NCBI GenBank assembly: GCA_905221505.1
Contig: CAJNDL010000011.1
Coordinates: 1-53,425, forward strand
DNA length: 53,425 nucleotides
Direction: 5' to 3'
Origin: a bacterium
Lineage (GTDB): Bacteria > Bacillota > Bacilli > Lactobacillales > Streptococcaceae
Below are positions 1 through 9,597 of this stretch, piece after piece. The notes beneath the pieces are model-generated. The model was not told where the DNA came from. It ran no database searches and saw only the letters and a program-made list of their open reading frames with translations. The position numbers and the translations under genes are program-made. The first letter of the stretch is position 1. Each line of letters begins with the position of its first letter.

Positions 1-59
1 CTACCTGTTCGCTCACAATAAGAGAGAACTTTTTTACGAAAATCTATTGAATATGCCAT
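1..59 (-). mobile_element. IS630-family transposase, N-terminal fragment (runs off left edge)
   Basis: Reading leftwards from an ATG at 59, an open frame of 19 codons begins MAYSIDFRKKVLSYCERTG and continues off the window. I recognise this as the start of the first ORF of the pneumococcal IS630-Spn1 transposase. A TGG-TATAAT extended -10 lies upstream on the same strand (about 70-77). Only the first residues are visible, so I cannot tell whether the element is intact. The terminal inverted repeat should fall in about 60-110 but was not identified with certainty. Confidence 0.75.
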
Positions 60-115
60 AAGAAGATTATACCACATTCTGTACTGTTTTTGGTTCATTT
101 TACTATATATTATGA

Positions 116-141
116 AAAAGAGGATTGGCGGATCCTCTTTT
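116..141. terminator. Rho-independent terminator (bidirectional)
   Basis: Perfect 10-bp stem AAAAGAGGAT / ATCCTCTTTT with a 6-nt loop (126-131). It sits 63 bp past the stop of the leftward TetR-family gene and can end that transcript. Confidence 0.75.
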
Positions 142-203
142 CTTGTTGAAAAGATAAAAAACTCACTAGCCTAGAAATAAGGTAACTGAGTTCTACTCTG
201 TAT

Positions 204-740
204 TCAATTTTTAGGAATGAGAAGGTCTAGATAAAATTGCACAACTTCCTGGTCTGTAAAGTCTTGCCCTTTTTTGAGCCACCAGGTCAATGTCTCGATA
301 AAGTTTGTTACGACCAAGTGTTGGAGGTAAGAAAGAGGTAGATTTGGGTGAGCTTCTTTTAAATCATCAGTCATCAGGGAATAGACATGGTGTTCTAGCT
401 CTCTCTGGAGTTGACGGAGGAAGTAGTCATTTTTGGAAAATAGCAGACTGGTGATATGGTCTTGATTCTTCTGAAAATGGAGAAAGAGGTGGGCGAGGTA
501 ATCTTCGGTTGAAATGGACTCCTCTCTTTCAAAGAGGTGATGGAAGAGGTAGTGACAAAGCTCGTCCAGAAGTAGTTCTTTACTCTCATAGTGACAGTAA
601 AAAGTGGAACGTCCCACATCTGCGAGATCAATGATATCCTGAACCGTAGTGGACTCGTAGCCCTTATCATTCAAGAGTTGTAGAAAAGCCAGATAGATGG
701 CTTTTTTGGTTTTACTGATACGGCGGTCAATGTTAGTCAT
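204..740 (-). CDS. sczA: TetR-family zinc-responsive regulator SczA
   Basis: This 178-residue protein has an N-terminal TetR-type helix-turn-helix (about residues 12-55, with TTVQDIIDLADVGRSTFY). A cluster of potential zinc ligands follows: C49, H50, C62, H63, H67 and H68. It is divergent from the cation diffusion facilitator gene at 873. In pneumococcus that partner is czcD, and the TetR neighbour SczA is known to activate czcD in zinc and repress it without zinc. The assignment therefore rests on both fold and context. Two inverted repeats in the shared intergenic region are the likely binding sites. The ATG at 740 has no obvious Shine-Dalgarno, but the protein start matches the family. Confidence 0.85.
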   Translation of the reverse strand: MTNIDRRISKTKKAIYLAFLQLLNDKGYESTTVQDIIDLADVGRSTFYCHYESKELLLDELCHYLFHHLFEREESISTEDYLAHLFLHFQKNQDHITSLLFSKNDYFLRQLQRELEHHVYSLMTDDLKEAHPNLPLSYLQHLVVTNFIETLTWWLKKGQDFTDQEVVQFYLDLLIPKN

Positions 741-761
741 ATGGACATTTGAGGCAAATTG

Positions 762-773
762 TTCAGAACTGAA
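762..773. promoter_or_regulatory. Inverted repeat, candidate SczA site 1
   Basis: TTCAG-AA-CTGAA in the sczA-czcD divergent region, close to the sczA start. Shares the TTCA/TGAA core with the second site at 828-842. SczA binding is inferred from position. Confidence 0.5.
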
Positions 774-827
774 TAAAGCTGACGTTTTGCTTCTATCCTT
801 TCTTTGAGTTTTAGTGGATAATGATAA

Positions 828-842
828 TGAACAAGGTGTTCA
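828..842. promoter_or_regulatory. Inverted repeat, candidate SczA site 2
   Basis: Perfect 6-bp inverted repeat TGAACA-AGG-TGTTCA located 31 bp before the czcD start codon, overlapping the expected czcD promoter. A position this close to the start suits zinc-free repression; inferred, not shown. Confidence 0.55.
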
Positions 843-872
843 TAAATCTATTATAACAAAGGAATGAGAAAG

Positions 873-1763
873 ATGAAGGCAAAGTATACTGTTTGGGTAG
901 CTTTTTTCTTAAATTTAAGCTATGCTATTGTTGAGTTTATCGCAGGAGGAATCTTTGGTTCGAGTGCTGTTCTTGCTGATTCCGTCCATGATTTGGGAGA
1001 TGCTATAGCCATTGGCATATCGGCCTTTTTAGAAACAATTTCAAATCGAGAAGAAGATAGGCAGTATACCTTGGGTTATAAGCGTTTTAGTCTGCTAGGA
1101 GCCTTGGTAACAGCGATAATACTCATGACAGGATCTGTTCTAGTTATTTTGGAAAATGTTACGAAGATTTTAAATCCGCAACCAGTCAATGACGAGGGGA
1201 TTCTCTGGTTAGGAATTATTGCAGTAAGTATTAATGTGTTAGCGAGTTTAGTGGTTGGTAAGGGAAAGACAAAGAATGAGTCTATTCTGAGTCTGCATTT
1301 TCTAGAAGATACCCTAGGGTGGCTGGCTGTCATTCTAATGGCGATTATCCTCCGATTTACAGATTGGTATATCCTTGATCCGCTCTTATCGCTTGTCATT
1401 TCTATCTTCATTCTAACAAAAGCCATTCCTCGCTTTTGGAGTGCACTCAAGATTTTCTTGGATGCTGTGCCAGAAGGACTAGAGACAGGTGATTTGGAGA
1501 AAGATTTGGAGGCTCTGACCAATGTCAAAAGTGTCAATCAACTTAGTATTTGGTCCATGGATGGTCTGGAAAATAATGCCATTATCCATCTCTGTTTAGA
1601 AGATTGGGAGCAGATGACGGAAACAAAGAATCAAGTACGTCAGCTCTTAGAAGAAAGAGGTGTGCAGAATATTACTATCGAAGTGGACACCAGTCAAAGC
1701 AATCATGCGCAACATAAGCGAAAGGTAACAGCTTTAGAGCAGCCCCACGGGCATCAACACTAG
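873..1763 (+). CDS. czcD: Zn2+ efflux protein CzcD (cation diffusion facilitator)
   Basis: Membrane zinc exporter of the CDF family, 296 residues. The transmembrane zinc-site signatures HxxxD are visible in TM2 (HDLGD) and TM5 (HFLED), the arrangement of zinc/cadmium transporters. A cytoplasmic C-terminal domain ends in a histidine-rich tail (HGHQH). I place the start at the ATG at 873 rather than the in-frame ATG at 864. The AAAGGA ribosome-binding site at 858-863 is about 9 nt from 873 but abuts 864, and the family begins MKAKY. It is divergent from sczA and very likely induced by zinc through it. Confidence 0.9.
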   Translation: MKAKYTVWVAFFLNLSYAIVEFIAGGIFGSSAVLADSVHDLGDAIAIGISAFLETISNREEDRQYTLGYKRFSLLGALVTAIILMTGSVLVILENVTKILNPQPVNDEGILWLGIIAVSINVLASLVVGKGKTKNESILSLHFLEDTLGWLAVILMAIILRFTDWYILDPLLSLVISIFILTKAIPRFWSALKIFLDAVPEGLETGDLEKDLEALTNVKSVNQLSIWSMDGLENNAIIHLCLEDWEQMTETKNQVRQLLEERGVQNITIEVDTSQSNHAQHKRKVTALEQPHGHQH

Positions 1764-1826
1764 AAAAAGAAGCTGGGACAAAACTCAATTTAAAGAGAGA
1801 ATGAAGTAAATCTTCACACAAAAACT

Positions 1827-1861
1827 CATAGTATCAAGGTTTCTAAACATTTGACACTATG
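1827..1861. terminator. Terminator hairpin between czcD and galR
   Basis: CATAGTATCAA / TTGACACTATG stem with a 13-nt loop. It is followed by a T-run on the plus strand (1864-1869) and by a T-run on the minus strand (A-tract at 1820-1824). The stem is better on the minus strand, where the A-C mismatch becomes G-U. It probably serves both convergent genes. Confidence 0.65.
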
Positions 1862-1905
1862 CGCTTTTTGCTTTTAGAGACTTTTTGCCTAGCTTATTTA
1901 ATATC

Positions 1906-2928
<1,023 letters not shown>

Positions 2929-2952
2929 TTAGTATATCATATTTTTCTGTCT

Positions 2953-2972
2953 TTTACTAATAGTTTAGTAAA
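2953..2972. promoter_or_regulatory. Candidate GalR operator
   Basis: TTTACTAATAGTTTAGTAAA contains a perfect 8-bp inverted repeat (TTTACTAA / TTAGTAAA) around a 4-bp centre. It is followed by a further half site TTTTAGTAAA at 2974-2983, just upstream of the galK -35. Its position between galR and galK supports GalR as the ligand. Confidence 0.7.
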
Positions 2973-2988
2973 ATTTTAGTAAAAAGGA

Positions 2989-3017
2989 TTGACCTTGGCA
3001 AATCCCTTGGATACAAT
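2989..3017 (+). promoter_or_regulatory. galK promoter
   Basis: TTGACC (2989-2994), 17-bp spacer, TACAAT (3012-3017). Expected start of transcription is near 3024. Confidence 0.75.
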
Positions 3018-3019
3018 AT

Positions 3020-3034
3020 AAGAAAACGATTACA
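3020..3034 (+). promoter_or_regulatory. Candidate catabolite-responsive element (cre)
   Basis: AAGAAAACGATTACA fits the CcpA cre consensus WTGNAARCGNWWWCA at all but the second base. It overlaps the transcription start of galK, where a roadblock would repress. Confidence 0.6.
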
Positions 3035-3052
3035 CGTTAAGGTGACTTAACG
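3035..3052 (+). promoter_or_regulatory. Leader hairpin of galK mRNA
   Basis: Perfect 7-bp stem CGTTAAG-GTGA-CTTAACG directly after the cre and 10 bp before the galK ribosome-binding site (AAGGAG at 3060-3065). It has no T-run, so it is not a terminator. It may stabilise the mRNA or be a second protein site. Confidence 0.5.
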
Positions 3053-3073
3053 GACAGTCAAAGGAGAATTCAT

Positions 3074-4252
3074 ATGACACAACATCTTACTGCTGAAGCT
3101 CTTCGTAAAGACTTTCTTGCCGTTTTTGGTCAAGAAGCAGATCAAACTTTCTTTTCACCAGGTCGTATCAATCTGATTGGCGAACACACAGACTACAATG
3201 GCGGACACGTTTTTCCAGCTGCTATTTCCTTGGGAACTTACGGTGCAGCTCGCAAGCGTGACGACCAAATCTTGCGTTTCTACTCAGCAAACTTTGAAGA
3301 CAAGGGTATTATCGAAGTGCCTCTAGCTGATCTCAAGTTTGAAAAAGAGCACAGCTGGACCAACTATCCAAAAGGGGTTCTTCATTTCTTGCAAGAAGCT
3401 GGGCACGTGATTGACAAGGGGTTTGATTTTTATGTTTATGGGAATATCCCAAATGGTGCCGGCTTGTCTTCATCAGCATCCTTGGAACTCTTGACAGGAG
3501 TCGTGGCAGAGCATCTCTTTGATTTAAAATTAGACCGTTTGGATTTGGTTAAAATTGGAAAACAAACAGAAAACAACTTTATCGGAGTCAACTCTGGTAT
3601 CATGGACCAGTTTGCCATCGGTATGGGAGCGGATCAACGCGCTATTTACCTAGATACCAATACTTTAGAATACGACTTGGTGCCGCTTGATTTGAAAGAC
3701 AATGTTGTTGTTATCCTGAACACCAACAAACGTCGTGAACTAGCAGACTCTAAATACAATGAACGCCGTGCTGAGTGCGAAAAAGCAGTGGAAGAGTTGC
3801 AAGTTGCCTTGGATATTCAGACATTGGGTGAGTTGGACGAGTGGGCCTTTGACCAGTACAGCTACCTAATCAAAGACGAAAATCGTTTGAAACGTGCTCG
3901 TCATGCTGTGCTTGAAAACCAACGTACCCTTAAAGCTCAAGCAGCTCTTCAAGCAGGAGATTTGGAAACATTTGGTCGCTTGATGAATGCGTCACACGTC
4001 TCTCTGGAACATGACTATGAAGTAACTGGCTTGGAATTGGATACTCTTGTCCACACAGCTTGGGCACAAGAAGGTGTTCTCGGAGCTCGTATGACAGGGG
4101 CAGGTTTTGGTGGCTGTGCCATTGCCTTGGTTCAAAAAGATACAGTTAAGGCTTTTAAGGAAGCTGTTGGCAAGCACTACGAGGAAGTTGTTGGATACGC
4201 TCCAAGCTTCTATATCGCTGAAGTTGCAGGTGGCACTCGCGTTTTAGACTAG
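3074..4252 (+). CDS. galK: Galactokinase
   Basis: Phosphorylates galactose to galactose-1-phosphate, the first committed step of the Leloir pathway. The 392-residue protein carries the GHMP-kinase signatures in order: [15 protein letters not shown] near residue 32, GAGLSSSA near residue 130 (phosphate loop) and TGAGFGGCA near residue 343. It starts at the ATG preceded by AAGGAG. It heads a plus-strand operon with the HAD gene (11-bp gap) and galT, and is controlled by the GalR operator and cre upstream. Confidence 0.96.
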   Translation: MTQHLTAEALRKDFLAVFGQEADQTFFSPGRINLIGEHTDYNGGHVFPAAISLGTYGAARKRDDQILRFYSANFEDKGIIEVPLADLKFEKEHSWTNYPKGVLHFLQEAGHVIDKGFDFYVYGNIPNGAGLSSSASLELLTGVVAEHLFDLKLDRLDLVKIGKQTENNFIGVNSGIMDQFAIGMGADQRAIYLDTNTLEYDLVPLDLKDNVVVILNTNKRRELADSKYNERRAECEKAVEELQVALDIQTLGELDEWAFDQYSYLIKDENRLKRARHAVLENQRTLKAQAALQAGDLETFGRLMNASHVSLEHDYEVTGLELDTLVHTAWAQEGVLGARMTGAGFGGCAIALVQKDTVKAFKEAVGKHYEEVVGYAPSFYIAEVAGGTRVLD

Positions 4253-4263
4253 GAGAGCAGTAA

Positions 4264-4923
4264 ATGGAAGCTGTAATATTTGATTTAGATGGCTTATTAG
4301 CTGATACTGAGATCATTTCTCTAAAAGTTTATCAAGAATTGCTTGAGGATTTTGGAATTCCTTTCACAGAAGAAACATATTCTAGAGAATACAGTGGACA
4401 TAGGGAAGAGGAAAATGTTCAACGATTTTTGGACACCTATGATTTACCTTGGAACTTTGACCAAACCTTGGAAAAAGTTTATGAACTGGAAACTCGAATA
4501 TTAGCTAAAGGTGTAAATTTAAAAAAAGGTGCTAAAAATTTGCTTGCTTTTTTGCAAAGAGAAGGTATTCCAATCGCTTTAGCAACTTCAAGTGTTGAGT
4601 CTAGAGCTAGAATGATTTTGGATAGTAATGGTATACTGTCCCTATTTGACCATCTAGTTTTTGCAAAAGATGTAAAGCAAAGCAAACCTTACCCTGATAT
4701 ATTTTTAAAGGCCTGCAGTGATTTGAATGTTTTGCCAGAGAATTGCTTAGTACTAGAGGATAGTGAAGCAGGGATTGAAGCAGCCTATAGAGCTGGGATA
4801 CCAGTTATTTGTATTCCAGACTTAAAAATGCCAGCACAGTCTTTCTTAAATAAAACAGAACAAGTTTTTCAGGATTTAGATGCTGTCAGAGACTATTTAG
4901 AAAGTAGGAAGGAGAATCAATGA
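4264..4923 (+). CDS. HAD-superfamily phosphatase (beta-phosphoglucomutase-like)
   Basis: 219-residue HAD hydrolase of the phosphatase/beta-phosphoglucomutase subgroup. Visible motifs are [11 protein letters not shown] (residues 6-16, nucleophile and acid/base Asp), ATSS (motif II, near 105), SKPYPD (Lys, motif III) and [13 protein letters not shown] (motif IV, near 162). It lies between galK and galT, overlaps the galT start by 4 bp (ATGA) and must be co-transcribed. From memory, galK and galT are adjacent in pneumococcus, so this gene looks like an insertion. Its codon use appears more AT-rich than that of galK and galT. A sugar-phosphate substrate linked to galactose use is inferred only. 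Confidence 0.85.
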   Translation: MEAVIFDLDGLLADTEIISLKVYQELLEDFGIPFTEETYSREYSGHREEENVQRFLDTYDLPWNFDQTLEKVYELETRILAKGVNLKKGAKNLLAFLQREGIPIALATSSVESRARMILDSNGILSLFDHLVFAKDVKQSKPYPDIFLKACSDLNVLPENCLVLEDSEAGIEAAYRAGIPVICIPDLKMPAQSFLNKTEQVFQDLDAVRDYLESRKENQ

Positions 4924-6407
4924 GTCAGAGAGTTCTAGATGCATTTATCACGGAAGTCATTGCAGAAAGTACCTTTGAGGAAATAGATCGAATCTACCTG
5001 ACCAATCGTGTCTTGGCACGAGTGGGAGAGGGTGTTTTGGAAGTTGAGACGAATCTGGATAAATTGATTGACCTCAAGGACCAGCTTGTTGAGGAGGCGG
5101 TTCGATTAGAGACGATTGAGGATAGTCAGACTGCGCGTGAAATCCTTGGTGCTGAACTGATGGACTTGGTGACCCCTTGTCCAAGTCAGGTTAATCGTGA
5201 CTTCTGGGGAACTTACGCCCAATCTCCTGAGCAGGCGATAGCGGATTTTTACCAACTCAGCCAGAAAAATGACTACATCAAGCTCAAGGCTATTGCTAAA
5301 AACATTGCTTATCGTGTTCCATCTGATTACGGAGAACTTGAGATTACCATTAACCTCTCTAAACCTGAAAAGGATCCGAAAGAGATTGCGGCAGCCAAGT
5401 TGGTGCAAGCTAGCAATTATCCTCAGTGTCAGCTTTGTATAGAGAATGAAGGCTACCATGGTCGGGTCAACCACCCAGCTCGTAGTAACCACCGTATTAT
5501 CCGTTTTGAAATGGCTGGTCAGGAGTGGGGCTTCCAGTATTCGCCCTATGCTTACTTTAATGAGCACTGTATTTTCTTAGATGGTCAGCATCGTCCCATG
5601 GCGATTAGTCGTCAGAGCTTTGAACGCCTGCTGGCTATCGTAGAGCAGTTTCCAGGATATTTTGCGGGTTCAAATGCCGACCTGCCGATTGTGGGGGGAT
5701 CTATTCTAACTCATGACCACTATCAGGGAGGTCGTCACGTATTCCCTATGGAATTGGCTCCCTTGCAAAAGACTTTCCAATTTGCTGGTTTTGAGCAGGT
5801 CAAAGCTGGGATTGTCAAGTGGCCTATGTCAGTGCTGCGTTTGACCTCGGATTCTAAAGAGGATTTGATTAACTTGGCTGATAAGATTTTGCGAGAATGG
5901 CGTCAGTATTCAGATTCTGCAGTGCAGATCTTGTCAGAAACAGACGGGACACCACATCATACTATCACACCGATTGCCCGTAAACGCGATGGCCAGTTTG
6001 AGTTGGACTTGGTCTTGCGAGACAATCAGACATCGCCAGAGCATCCTGATGGAATTTATCATCCCCATAAGGATGTCCAACATATCAAGAAGGAAAATAT
6101 CGGCTTGATTGAGGTCATGGGCTTGGCAATCTTACCACCACGTCTGAAAGCGGAAGTGGAACAAGTCGCTAGCTATCTCGTTGGAGAAGGTGATACAGTT
6201 GCATCTTATCATCAGGAATGGGCAGACAAGCTCAAAGCCCAACATCCAGATTTAGCGGATAAAGAAAAAGCCCTTGAAATCGTCAAGGACTCTGTAGGTG
6301 CTATCTTTGCACGTGTTTTGGAGGATGCAGGGGTTTACAAGCAGACGGAACAAGGACAGGCAGCCTTTATGCGCTTTGTAGAGCAGGTCGGAATTTTGTC
6401 AGACTAG
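4920..6407 (+). CDS. galT: UTP/UDP-glucose--hexose-1-phosphate uridylyltransferase
   Basis: Second Leloir enzyme, converting galactose-1-phosphate and UDP-glucose to UDP-galactose and glucose-1-phosphate. At 495 residues it is the long Firmicutes (class II) form. The nucleotidylation motif HDHYQGGRH (near residue 263) contains the HxHxQ catalytic triad. A CQLC pair near residue 173 may bind metal. AGGAAGGAG precedes the start and the frame overlaps the HAD gene by 4 bp, indicating translational coupling. The epimerase galE is not in the window. Confidence 0.95.
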   Translation: MSQRVLDAFITEVIAESTFEEIDRIYLTNRVLARVGEGVLEVETNLDKLIDLKDQLVEEAVRLETIEDSQTAREILGAELMDLVTPCPSQVNRDFWGTYAQSPEQAIADFYQLSQKNDYIKLKAIAKNIAYRVPSDYGELEITINLSKPEKDPKEIAAAKLVQASNYPQCQLCIENEGYHGRVNHPARSNHRIIRFEMAGQEWGFQYSPYAYFNEHCIFLDGQHRPMAISRQSFERLLAIVEQFPGYFAGSNADLPIVGGSILTHDHYQGGRHVFPMELAPLQKTFQFAGFEQVKAGIVKWPMSVLRLTSDSKEDLINLADKILREWRQYSDSAVQILSETDGTPHHTITPIARKRDGQFELDLVLRDNQTSPEHPDGIYHPHKDVQHIKKENIGLIEVMGLAILPPRLKAEVEQVASYLVGEGDTVASYHQEWADKLKAQHPDLADKEKALEIVKDSVGAIFARVLEDAGVYKQTEQGQAAFMRFVEQVGILSD

Positions 6408-6476
6408 GAGCTTTCTCCTTGCACAGTCCTATAAAAAGTAGTATCATAGTGTCGTTTGAAATATCAGGAGGAAACG

Positions 6477-6881
6477 ATGAAAGATTTTCATTTTGATGCT
6501 ATATCTGCCTTTGAAAATTACGAAATAGAAAAAATGAGAGATGGTCACGTTGTGGTGACGACCAAAGTAGTGGACTCGTCGCTTAACTACTATGGCAATG
6601 CCCATGGTGGCTATCTCTTTACTCTTTGCGATCAGATCAGTGGTTTGGTGGTTATCTCGCTGGGGCTTGATGGGGTGACACTCCAGTCCTCTATCAACTA
6701 CCTCAAGGCTGGAAAATTCGACGATGTGCTGACCATTAAAGGAGAATGTGTCCATCAAGGTCGCACAACCTGTGTAGTGGATGTGGATATCACCAATCAA
6801 GAAGGCAGAAATGTCTGCAAAGCCACCTTTACCATGTTTGTCACAGGCCAGCGGTCAGAAGACAGACAGGTGAGGATATAG
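6477..6881 (+). CDS. PaaI-like hotdog-fold thioesterase
   Basis: 134-residue single hotdog domain. The motif NAHGGYLFTLCDQ (near residue 41), with His-Gly-Gly followed by Asp, is typical of PaaI/YbgC-type acyl-CoA thioesterases. The start is the ATG with AGGAGG 5 nt upstream; an upstream in-frame TTG at 6456 lacks one. It stands alone 70 bp after galT and ends at a strong terminator. The substrate is unknown. Confidence 0.8.
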   Translation: MKDFHFDAISAFENYEIEKMRDGHVVVTTKVVDSSLNYYGNAHGGYLFTLCDQISGLVVISLGLDGVTLQSSINYLKAGKFDDVLTIKGECVHQGRTTCVVDVDITNQEGRNVCKATFTMFVTGQRSEDRQVRI

Positions 6882-6888
6882 ATAAACA

Positions 6889-6912
6889 AAAAAGAGGCTC
6901 GCACCTCTTTTT
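6889..6912. terminator. Bidirectional terminator, thioesterase / pbuX
   Basis: Perfect 9-bp stem AAAAAGAGG / CCTCTTTTT with loop CTCGCA, between the convergent thioesterase and pbuX genes. Confidence 0.85.
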
Positions 6913-6913
6913 C

Positions 6914-8176
6914 TTATTTCTTTTTATGATTTAATACGGCGTTGAGGACAATGGCAAGTAGGCTGGCTACGACAATTCCGTTAGAGAAGAACATTTGGAA
7001 GGCTGTTGGCATACTAACGAAGAGATTACTGTTGTTGAGTCCGACACCTGCAGCGATGGAGACTGCTGCGATAAGGAAGTTATGTTCATTGTTAGCAAAG
7101 TCAACACGGGCGAGGATTTGCATCCCTTGAATCGATACAAAACCAAACATCACCAGCATGGCACCACCGAGGACAGGACTTGGAATGATTTGGGCAAGGG
7201 CGCCAAACTTAGGAAGGAGTCCAAGGAGAACCAGGAAACCAGCTGCGTAGTAGATTGGCAAGCGTTTCTTGATGCCTGACAATTTAACCAAACCAACGTT
7301 TTGTGAAAATCCTGTGTAAGGGAAGGTGTTAAAGATTCCTCCGAGAAGTACAGCTAAACCTTCTGCGCGGTAACCGTTGCGAAGGCGCGTGCTGTCGATT
7401 GGATCTTTCGTGATATCAGACAAGGCTAGGTAAACACCTGTTGACTCAACCATAGACACCGTTGCGATGATACACATCATGACAATAGATGAGATTTCAA
7501 AGGTTGGCATCCCAAAGTAGAGAGGAGTTGGGACATGGACAAGAGGTGCTGCAGCAACAGGAGAGAAGTCCACCAAGCCCATGCTAGCAGCGATGGCAGT
7601 TCCAACAACCAAACCAATCAAAATAGAGATAGACTTGATAAATCCTTTGGTAAAGATGTTAATCAAGAGGATAATCACAACGGTAATAGCTGCAAGTAAG
7701 AGACTTTGGCCAGTTGGCTCTGGAACATTATTTCCCATATTTCCAATAGCGACAGGAATCAAGGTTAAACCAATCGTGGTAATAACAGACCCAGTTACGA
7801 TAGATGGGAAGAGATTGGCTACTTTTGAGAAGATGCCTGAAACAAGAACTACGTAAATCCCTGATGAGATAAGGGCACCAAACATAGCGCCACTACCATG
7901 GCTTTGCCCAATCATAATCAAGGGAGCAACTGATTGGAAGGCAACTCCAAGAACGACTGGAAGTCCAATTCCAAAGTATTTGTTGAGTTGGAGTTGGAGG
8001 AAGGTTGCTACCCCACACATGAAGATATCTGTAGAAATCAGGTAGGTCAACTGCTCAGCTGAATAGCCAAGGGCTGTCGCAATCATGATGGGAACTAGGA
8101 TAGAGCCTGAGTACATGGCTAATAAGTGTTGCAAGCCAAGAATGGCTGCTTGCGAGTGTTTTTCTTGAGTTTGCAT
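6914..8176 (-). CDS. pbuX: Xanthine permease
   Basis: 420-residue NCS2-family nucleobase transporter with about 12-14 hydrophobic segments and the family segment FQSVAPLIMIG near residue 83. It imports xanthine (proton symport in the family). Its ATG shares one base with the xpt stop (TAATG), so it is translationally coupled to xpt and under the same guanine riboswitch. Confidence 0.93.
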   Translation of the reverse strand: MQTQEKHSQAAILGLQHLLAMYSGSILVPIMIATALGYSAEQLTYLISTDIFMCGVATFLQLQLNKYFGIGLPVVLGVAFQSVAPLIMIGQSHGSGAMFGALISSGIYVVLVSGIFSKVANLFPSIVTGSVITTIGLTLIPVAIGNMGNNVPEPTGQSLLLAAITVVIILLINIFTKGFIKSISILIGLVVGTAIAASMGLVDFSPVAAAPLVHVPTPLYFGMPTFEISSIVMMCIIATVSMVESTGVYLALSDITKDPIDSTRLRNGYRAEGLAVLLGGIFNTFPYTGFSQNVGLVKLSGIKKRLPIYYAAGFLVLLGLLPKFGALAQIIPSPVLGGAMLVMFGFVSIQGMQILARVDFANNEHNFLIAAVSIAAGVGLNNSNLFVSMPTAFQMFFSNGIVVASLLAIVLNAVLNHKKK

Positions 8177-8757
8177 TAGAGATCTGCCTCCTTAAATATG
8201 ACCTGACCATTTTCAAAACGATCCAAGCGAGCGAGTGATAGGACGGGGTAACCTGCTTTTTCAAGCAAATTACGACCATCTTGGAAGGATTTTTCAATCA
8301 CAATACCGATAGCTTCGACTGTGGCACCAGCTTGTTCGATGATTTGAATCAAGCCTTTGGCAGCTTGGCCATTAGCAAGGAAATCGTCAATAATCAAGAC
8401 TTTGTCCTCTGGTGAAAGGAATTTTCCAGCGATAGAAACGGTGCTGGTAACCTGCTTGGTAAAGGAGTAAACTTGGGCAGTTAAGATACCCTCGTTCATA
8501 GTGATGTTTTTAGCTTTTTTAGCGAAAATCATGGGAACATTCAAGGCTTCAGCTGTAAAAACGGCTGGGGCAATGCCTGAAGCTTCAATGGTCACGACCT
8601 TGGTAATGCCAGCAGTAGCGAATTTTTCCGCAAAAACCTTACCAATCTCTCGCATCAAGCTAAAGTCAACTTGGTGGGTTAAAAAGGAATCCACCTTGAG
8701 GATGTTATCACCCAAGATATGCCCATCCTCGAGGATGCGCTCTTCTAATAATTTCAT
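8176..8757 (-). CDS. xpt: Xanthine phosphoribosyltransferase
   Basis: Converts xanthine and PRPP to XMP (purine salvage). The 193-residue type I phosphoribosyltransferase shows the PRPP-binding loop [11 protein letters not shown] near residue 123. It starts at the ATG with AGGAGG just upstream. It is first in the xpt-pbuX operon, behind the guanine riboswitch and its terminator. Confidence 0.95.
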   Translation of the reverse strand: MKLLEERILEDGHILGDNILKVDSFLTHQVDFSLMREIGKVFAEKFATAGITKVVTIEASGIAPAVFTAEALNVPMIFAKKAKNITMNEGILTAQVYSFTKQVTSTVSIAGKFLSPEDKVLIIDDFLANGQAAKGLIQIIEQAGATVEAIGIVIEKSFQDGRNLLEKAGYPVLSLARLDRFENGQVIFKEADL

Positions 8758-8825
8758 AAGACCTCCTAAAGTCTAACAGCCAATAAATTTCCTTGTTTCA
8801 GATTTCTATCCAGTAAAACTGATAG

Positions 8826-8856
8826 AAAAAAGACCTACTTAATTCCTAAGTAAGTC
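8826..8856 (-). terminator. Riboswitch-controlled terminator of xpt-pbuX
   Basis: On the minus strand GACTTACTTA-GGAAT-TAAGTAGGTC is followed by six T. The left arm ACTTACTT is complementary to the aptamer P1 3' arm and flank (AATAAGTAAGT). Aptamer closure by ligand therefore frees the terminator, while ligand-free RNA can form the antiterminator. Confidence 0.85.
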
Positions 8857-8901
8857 CCCAAAATAGGCATGGCAAAAAAGACCATCCCCTCAAGTTAACT
8901 T

Positions 8902-8964
8902 ACTTATTGTTAGGTGTTCCGGCACCTTGTAGAAACGTCGTGCCAATTCACGACATAAACAAGT
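8902..8964 (-). promoter_or_regulatory. Guanine/xanthine-sensing purine riboswitch aptamer
   Basis: Minus strand, in order: P1 5' arm ACTTGTT (8964-8958); P2 GTCGTG/CACGAC; J2/3 GTTTCTAC, matching the class consensus; P3 AGGTG/CACCT; and P1 3' arm AATAAGT (8908-8902). The base just after P3 that decides specificity reads as C in CAAT, pointing to guanine (not adenine). This fits control of xpt-pbuX. Confidence 0.92.
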
Positions 8965-9006
8965 AAAACGATATTCAATTTTAAATAGGCTTGCGCCAAT
9001 GTTTTT

Positions 9007-9035
9007 ATTTTACACTAAATAACTTTAGAAATCAA
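9007..9035 (-). promoter_or_regulatory. Promoter of the xpt-pbuX riboswitch transcript
   Basis: Minus strand TTGATT (9035-9030), 17-bp spacer, TAAAAT (9012-9007) preceded by GTG (extended -10 character). Lies 43 bp upstream of the aptamer. Confidence 0.7.
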
Positions 9036-9132
9036 ATGTTTTGTCAGTGTTTTGAAATAAAAAACGAACGAATTGAAGAAAAATGGACAAATTCTCAATT
9101 ATAGGCTAACATTTAGAAGTATTTTTCATCAT

Positions 9133-9179
9133 AAAAGACATATTATCAAGATTCTTCAAGATCTAACAATATGCCTTTT
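9133..9179 (-). terminator. Probable terminator of the exoA-VOC transcript
   Basis: Minus strand AAAAGGCATATTGTTAGAT... pairs with ...ATAATATGTCTTTT through a long stem with several G-U pairs. It is 21 bp past the VOC gene stop. The T-run is short, hence moderate confidence. Confidence 0.5.
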
Positions 9180-9199
9180 TCTGATTTGAAAGATTTTTT

Positions 9200-9586
9200 C
9201 TATTCGCTAAATCTTAAAAAATAGCCATCTGGATCCAAAACTGCAAATTCGTGAGGGTAAATAAAGCTATCTCCCACTCGAAATTCTCTTTTGGTCAGCG
9301 GACGATGGATAGGATAGTCAGCTTCCAGCAGTTTTTGGTGGAGCTGAGGGACATCTTCAATGCCAAAGGAAATATTGATACCGCGCCCGAAAGGATAGAT
9401 TAGTTGGGCTAATTCTTCTGTGCTGCCTTCTTCTAGCATAAGTTGGCAGTCTTCAAGCGAGAGGAAGAGAAATTTCTCCTCTGGACGCTCGTATTCGACA
9501 GAAAATCCCAGCAAGTCGCAGTAGAAGTGGCGTGACTTTTCGAGGTCAGATACTACAAATTCAGGAATGACAGCTTGATAGTCCAT
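9200..9586 (-). CDS. VOC-family (glyoxalase/bleomycin-resistance-like) protein
   Basis: 128 residues forming a single vicinal-oxygen-chelate module pair. The start PEFVVSDLEKSRHFYCDLLGF and the end FAVLDPDGYFLRFSE are family hallmarks. It follows exoA by only 11 bp and shares its transcript. Such proteins range from antibiotic-binding to isomerases; the substrate cannot be read here. Confidence 0.8.
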   Translation of the reverse strand: MDYQAVIPEFVVSDLEKSRHFYCDLLGFSVEYERPEEKFLFLSLEDCQLMLEEGSTEELAQLIYPFGRGINISFGIEDVPQLHQKLLEADYPIHRPLTKREFRVGDSFIYPHEFAVLDPDGYFLRFSE

Positions 9587-9597
9587 TAGCTTTCTCC

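Noticed and set aside
6444..6800. Antisense frame over the thioesterase
   Set aside because: Opposes a gene with a clear family match and start; no promoter or product signature.
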